A stretch of 64,000 bases of DNA from JAGOCV01 sp049445855 (lineage in GTDB: Bacteria; Pseudomonadota; Gammaproteobacteria; Burkholderiales; Burkholderiaceae_C). The position numbers and the translations under genes are program-made. Below the pieces are notes generated by a model. That model had not been told where the DNA came from. It searched no databases and saw only the letters and a list, made by a program, of their open reading frames with translations. The stretch is taken from assembly GCF_049445855.1 (NCBI RefSeq), contig NZ_JBMSDV010000004.1:248001-312000 (forward strand), in the 5' to 3' direction. The stretch's first letter is position 1; each line of letters starts with the position of its first letter. This document shows positions 60,235 to 64,000 of this stretch, piece by piece.

Positions 60235-61830
60235 TTACTTCAGGAACACTTCATCGAATGGCGACATGGGTCCCCAGATGGTCATCGGGACATTGCCCAG
60301 CTTCTTGCTGGCGGCCGTGTAGTAGGGCATCACATTGATCGAGTACACCGGCAAATCGTCCGTGATGATTTTCTGGAAGGCTGCGTAATAGGCCTTGCGC
60401 TTCGTGGGGTCGATGATGCTTCCTGCGGAGTTCAGCAGCTCATCGACTTTCGGGTTCCGGTAGGACTGCGTGTTGGTCCATACGATGGGGCGGATATTCG
60501 TCGAAAGATAGGTGCGATGCACGCCGATGACCGGATCGCCCCAGTTGAACACGGCATCCATGGACATGTCGAAGTCGTGGGAGGCCATGCGCTTGGCCCA
60601 CGCAGGGAAGTCGGCCGAAGTGCGGACCTCCACGGTGATGCCAACCTTTTTCAGCTGGCTGCGCAGGTACTCCGCGACATTTTTCTGCTGGCTATCCGCA
60701 CCCGGATAGAAGTCAACGGTGACCTTGAACCGCTCGCCGTTGGCACCGGCAGGGTACCCGGCTTCGTCGAGCATCGCGGCCGCCTTCTTGAGATCAAACG
60801 GATACTTGATGACGTCGGGGACTGCAAAGGGGCTGGAGTCGGAGATGGGACCGTCTGCCACCTTGGCAAACCCGCCCATCAGTGCCTTCACGATGAAGTT
60901 CTTGTCGATGGCGGTGGCAATCGCCTTTCGCACCTTGACATCCGACATCGGTTTGCGTTCGAGATTGAAAGCAAGCCAGTTGATCGGGCCGATGCCTTCG
61001 TAGCCCTGCGCAGTGAGTGTGACGTTGGCGTCCTTGCCCAGTCTCTGGAGATCCGGGGGGTTGGTCACGAAAGGCAGCATGTGAATCGTGCCGCGCTCCA
61101 GACCCAGCAGCAGACTGGACATGTCGGGGTTGATGTCCGTGATGATTCTGTCCAGATAGGGCTTGCCGGGCAGGAAGAACTTGTCGAACTTCTCCATGAC
61201 AATGCGTTGACCTGCCTTGAACTCGGTGAGGCGGAACGGCCCGGAGCCGACGACATCTGCGGAATTGCGCGGGTGCGACTTCAGGTCAGTGCCGTCGCCA
61301 TAGATGTGCTTGGGCATGATCGGGCAGAGGCCAGGCGACATCGCAAGCAGGATGGCGGGATGGGGCACGCTCATGCGCACGATGGCGGTATGCGGATCGG
61401 GCGTGTCGACCCTGGACACCGGTCCGAGCATGGTCGTGAACGGGTGGTTGGCCTTGATTGCCATGATCGAAAACGCCACATCTTCCGAGGTGACAGGCTT
61501 GCCGTCATGGAAGACGGCATTCTTTCTCAGGTTGAGGGTGAGCGTCATGCCGTCAGGCGACAGCGACCATTTCTCGGCAAGGTACGGCTGGGGCTCCCAC
61601 TTGTCGTTGTATCGCAGCGGGCTGGCAAACAACTGCGCCGATGGCATGGCCGTGGCTGCACCCGATTGCACAGCGCCGTTCAGATGGCGAGGCACTTGAG
61701 TAGATCCGATCACGAGTGTTCCACCAGCCTTCTGGGCCAGGGCCGTCATGGGCGCGGCAGCAACGACTGCAAGGGATGCAAGTGACACCAGCGCACGGCG
61801 GCGCAGCGATAGCGAACTGAACAAGTTCAT
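60235..61830 (-). CDS. Peptide-type ABC transporter substrate-binding protein (SBP_bac_5)
   Basis: Periplasmic binding protein of 531 aa of solute-binding family 5. The start at 61830, preceded by AGGAGA, gives a signal peptide with cleavage near residue 33 (LASLAVVAAAPMTALAQ). Family sequence includes LAEKWSLSPDGMTLTLNLRKNAVFHDGKPVTSEDV (split across 80-115), HPFTTMLGPVSRVD and INWLAFNLERKPM. Binding specificity cannot be read; this family takes peptides, opines, nickel and other compounds. GC is 52-58% here, well below the downstream transporter genes. It is separated from the FAD enzyme by a 132-bp gap with direct repeats. Confidence 0.93.
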   Translation of the reverse strand: MNLFSSLSLRRRALVSLASLAVVAAAPMTALAQKAGGTLVIGSTQVPRHLNGAVQSGAATAMPSAQLFASPLRYNDKWEPQPYLAEKWSLSPDGMTLTLNLRKNAVFHDGKPVTSEDVAFSIMAIKANHPFTTMLGPVSRVDTPDPHTAIVRMSVPHPAILLAMSPGLCPIMPKHIYGDGTDLKSHPRNSADVVGSGPFRLTEFKAGQRIVMEKFDKFFLPGKPYLDRIITDINPDMSSLLLGLERGTIHMLPFVTNPPDLQRLGKDANVTLTAQGYEGIGPINWLAFNLERKPMSDVKVRKAIATAIDKNFIVKALMGGFAKVADGPISDSSPFAVPDVIKYPFDLKKAAAMLDEAGYPAGANGERFKVTVDFYPGADSQQKNVAEYLRSQLKKVGITVEVRTSADFPAWAKRMASHDFDMSMDAVFNWGDPVIGVHRTYLSTNIRPIVWTNTQSYRNPKVDELLNSAGSIIDPTKRKAYYAAFQKIITDDLPVYSINVMPYYTAASKKLGNVPMTIWGPMSPFDEVFLK

Positions 61831-61907
61831 CAGAGATCTCCTGTGAGAAGGGTGAACGCTCGAGGCGGTGGATGGCTGCTTTCCGGGGTGCAAATTCCAT
61901 GCCTCTC

Positions 61908-61941
61908 GATGGGGCCAGGCCGTACTTGATGATGGGGCCAG
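61908..61941. repeat. Two 11-bp direct repeats before the binding-protein gene
   Basis: GATGGGGCCAG occurs at 61908-61918 and again at 61931-61941, 23 bp apart, in the 132-bp gap upstream of the binding-protein start (61830). They may be operator half-sites on neighbouring helix faces, or a remnant of recombination. Confidence 0.4.
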
Positions 61942-61962
61942 CGCAGGTGCCCGATGGCGCAG

Positions 61963-63360
61963 TCAGAGCTCATCGCGCAGCCAGTACCACTTGTACGCCA
62001 TGGCTTGTCCAAGTCGCCTGAAAGGCGCGGCCCAGTGACCGGGCAACTCGCCCTTGTAGATCGGCAGCTCGAAAACTTCACGGCCACGATCCTTGCCGAC
62101 GACGCGCTCAGCGAGCCGCTTGCCTGCATGTGCCGAATACGAGACGCCATTGCCACCGTAGCCAACGCCGTACCAGATCGTCTGGGAGGGGTCTGGCTGG
62201 ACGAATCGCGGCATCGCGTCGTGACTCACGTCGACCCATCCCCACCACGAGTAATCGATATCAATTCCGGTAAGGGGAGGGAATTTGCGTGCGATCGCGT
62301 CCGTGAGGAGTTTCAGGTGCTCGGGGTGCTCGGCATCTGCTCCCGAGACGGAGCTGCGGCTACCGATCTGCAGCCGGTTCCCTTTCAGGAGACGGTAGTA
62401 GAAGCGGAGCGTTCGGGTGTCCGTCAGGAATGTCAGTGACTTGAACTTCGTGGCCTCGAGTTCGGCCGCTGTCAACGGGCGCGTGACGATCGAATTCGAC
62501 AGGATCGGCATGACCTTGTTCTTCAGCGACGGATGCAGCTCTTGTCCGGTGTAGCCGCCCGTGCATACCACCACGCGCCTGGCACGGACCGTGCCCCCGG
62601 GCGTACGCAGATGGTGCACGCCGCCAATGGTTTCCCATCCCTGGACGGGGCTTGCTGTATGGAGCTTCACGCCCAAGGCGCGCGCTGCCCTGATTGCACC
62701 AAATGTGTACTTGAGTGGATGGATGCCGATACCGTCCGGCTCGAGCAATGCGCCCGCCGCCTCGCGCTCATCGCAGTAGTTTTCCCGGATTTCCTCTGGC
62801 GTGAGCATGCGTGCGTCGTAGCCGAAATGCTCGCGCATGACTTGCGTCTCGTTCGAGAGATATGCAAGCATGGATTTGCGATGGGCTACATACAGATGTC
62901 CGCCGTCATGTGCATCGCAGTCGAACTCCTTCGTCAACATCCGAAAGGTTTCGAAGCCATCGCGTACTTCAGCGTCGAGTTTCTTTGCGGTTTCCAACCC
63001 CCAGCGCTTGATCCAGCCAGACCGCTTCATGCGGCCGCTGGCGTTCTGGCCTTGACCGCCGCTTCGGCTCGAGCAGCCCCATGAGGCCTTGTTGGCCTCC
63101 AGGACCACGGCTTGCACGCCCTGCTCACGCGCCAGGAAGAGTGCGGTGGCAATACCTGTTGCCCCTGAACCGATGATGACGACATCGGCGTCGAAATCGG
63201 AGGTGACGGCGCCATCGTCCTCTGGCGGTGTTCCGGCCGTTGCAACCCAGTAGGTCGGGGCATAGTCACGCCCGGTGCCGGGTACGGACGTGACCAGTGG
63301 GTCATGTTTCGGGTCGTAGCCTGTGTCTCCTGTCAACCCGGCAAAGGCGGCTGCAGTCAT
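61963..63360 (-). CDS. FAD-dependent amine/amino-acid oxidoreductase (DAO family, PuuB-like)
   Basis: Flavoenzyme of 465 aa of the DAO family. The FAD-binding motif is VVIIGSGATGIATALFLA (GxGxxG at 64-69), followed by VVLEANKASWGCSSRSGGQ and the C-terminal IWYGVGYGGNGVSYSAHAGK. The order and the preference for a WG/SGR segment near residue 110 resemble gamma-glutamylputrescine oxidase PuuB, which oxidises a primary amine to aldehyde with release of ammonia. The substrate here could be another amine, amino acid or N-methyl compound. The start at 63360 overlaps the upstream gene's stop (ATGA). GC is low for this genome. Confidence 0.88.
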   Translation of the reverse strand: MTAAAFAGLTGDTGYDPKHDPLVTSVPGTGRDYAPTYWVATAGTPPEDDGAVTSDFDADVVIIGSGATGIATALFLAREQGVQAVVLEANKASWGCSSRSGGQGQNASGRMKRSGWIKRWGLETAKKLDAEVRDGFETFRMLTKEFDCDAHDGGHLYVAHRKSMLAYLSNETQVMREHFGYDARMLTPEEIRENYCDEREAAGALLEPDGIGIHPLKYTFGAIRAARALGVKLHTASPVQGWETIGGVHHLRTPGGTVRARRVVVCTGGYTGQELHPSLKNKVMPILSNSIVTRPLTAAELEATKFKSLTFLTDTRTLRFYYRLLKGNRLQIGSRSSVSGADAEHPEHLKLLTDAIARKFPPLTGIDIDYSWWGWVDVSHDAMPRFVQPDPSQTIWYGVGYGGNGVSYSAHAGKRLAERVVGKDRGREVFELPIYKGELPGHWAAPFRRLGQAMAYKWYWLRDEL

Positions 63361-63776
63361 GCCGGGCTCCGTGCGGTCACCGCAGGGACGTTGGGCCGCA
63401 CCTTCCGGTAGGCGTTCTTGAGTGCGATCTTGCCATTCCTGAAGCGGAAAAGATCCACGCCCTCCACCTCGACGCGACTTCCGTCGGCCGCAGTGCCGCT
63501 GAACAGCCACTGCGATACCCCGAAGTCTCCCTGGACAAAGTGCCGGCCATTGGCCCAGTGCGCATCCGGCAATTGAGACCAGGCACCGGCAAATGCCTGG
63601 CGCACTGCTTCAGGCCCGACATGCCGGGTGCCGCAAGCATCCGGGCCCGCTGCGGTTTCGAAGACGCAGTCGTCACTCATGAACGACATCAGCGCGTCCA
63701 CGTCGTGGCGATTCCAGGCGTCGCTGAACGCTGCAAGCGTGGCCTCGGTAACTGGGGTGAAAGAAGATTGGCTCAA
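63357..63776 (-). CDS. NTF2-like/SnoaL-like protein
   Basis: Small protein of 139 aa with the NTF2-like fold. Sequence landmarks: ATLAAFSDAWNRHDVDALMSFMSDDCVFETAAG, then GPEAVRQAFAGAWSQLPDAH and VEGVDLFRFRNGKIALKNAYRK, the usual SnoaL/ketosteroid-isomerase-like pattern. Such proteins act as small-molecule isomerases, hydrolases or accessory binding proteins, and this one likely assists the oxidoreductase encoded next to it, with which it overlaps by 4 bp. It is the first gene of the operon visible in the window. No signal peptide. Confidence 0.87.
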   Translation of the reverse strand: MSQSSFTPVTEATLAAFSDAWNRHDVDALMSFMSDDCVFETAAGPDACGTRHVGPEAVRQAFAGAWSQLPDAHWANGRHFVQGDFGVSQWLFSGTAADGSRVEVEGVDLFRFRNGKIALKNAYRKVRPNVPAVTARSPA

Positions 63777-63902
63777 GGGAACTCCTGACGACGGACAACA
63801 ACGGTATTTCGGATGTTCAAGACTATCGAGGCTGATTCCCCCGGCATAGGGCCAGCTTGGACCGATCGAATGGGCCAGCCGTTCAGGCTTCGGGCTGGCC
63901 GA

Positions 63903-64000
63903 TCAGGAAACGACGAGCGACGCTGCGTTCGTGGCGGACATGAGCGTGTTGGAAATCAACATCGTTACGGTCATTGGGCCTACGCCTCCGGGAACAGGCG
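63903..64000 (-). CDS. folD: FolD, C-terminal end only
   Basis: Last 31 codons and stop of a gene that runs in from the right edge. The translation starts PVPGGVGPMTVTMLISNTLM, the conserved end of FolD, the bifunctional methylene-tetrahydrofolate dehydrogenase/cyclohydrolase. PGGVGPMT is its NADP-site signature. The tail (SATNAASLVVS) differs from the common housekeeping C-terminus, so this may be a second folD copy. A 126-bp gap separates it from the NTF2-like gene on the same strand, and the two could be one transcript. Confidence 0.85.
   Translation of the reverse strand, partial: PVPGGVGPMTVTMLISNTLMSATNAASLVVS

Overview
The window is high-GC (mostly about 65-70%) chromosomal DNA from a betaproteobacterium, most likely Burkholderiales and probably Comamonadaceae or a close relative. 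The evidence is the divergent glnE/yhdP pair, a yhdP-carbon/nitrogen hydrolase-sensor kinase run, the blocks yajC-secD-secF, smg-dprA-LysM-def-fmt, pgk-pyk-fba-purC-purE-purK-tsaC, and a fused indolepyruvate ferredoxin oxidoreductase beside an Lrp regulator. About 58 protein genes are called. I see no rRNA, tRNA, CRISPR array, insertion sequence, integrase or phage gene. The largest gene-free gap is about 217 bp.

Layout. 1-8.1 kb: the 5' end of glnE, divergent yhdP, a carbon-nitrogen hydrolase and a FixL/FixJ-type two-component system. 8.2-13.1 kb: an OmpA-type lipoprotein, a 49-codon membrane protein whose start codon overlaps that of mltA, an MFS exporter, an exported protein of unknown function and an Lrp regulator. 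13.3-20.3 kb: indolepyruvate ferredoxin oxidoreductase, then yajC-secD-secF. 20.4-29.0 kb: a DUF1631 protein, smg, dprA, a LysM protein, def, a lipoprotein, fmt and azlCD. 29.0-43.5 kb: a core-metabolism block with pgk, pyk, fba, purC, purE, purK, tsaC, dacB, tsaB and the rimI-type gene, interleaved with envelope genes (desaturase, DUF481 protein, PAP2 phosphatase) and a CnoX-like thioredoxin. 43.9-53.3 kb: more accessory content, with a family 4 uracil-DNA glycosylase, an operon of one DMT transporter plus two tandem PaaK/F390-synthetase-like enzymes, pyrF, a LysR gene followed by an orphan CoxS-type 2Fe-2S protein, a DUF3237 protein, another DMT transporter and a thioesterase. 53.4-63.8 kb: a long minus-strand operon with an NTF2-like protein, an FAD oxidoreductase, a complete peptide-type ABC importer, an amidohydrolase and a CobW-type metallochaperone. 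The window closes with the last codons of a folD gene.

How the parts work together. Three of the glycolytic genes and four purine/pyrimidine synthesis genes sit close together. The 53.4-63.8 kb operon reads as an import-and-degrade pathway for an amide- or amine-containing compound, with CobW plausibly loading metal into the amidohydrolase. The DMT-PaaK-PaaK operon is the least explained set and the best candidate for an undescribed function.

Cross-window signals: about eleven genes have a -10-like hexamer only 6-9 nt before the start codon, which suggests leaderless or nearly leaderless mRNAs. GC content falls from about 65-73% to about 52-58% inside the dppB-type gene near 59.64 kb and stays low to about 63.3 kb, which suggests a mosaic operon. 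GC values were hand-counted on sampled 60-base lines.
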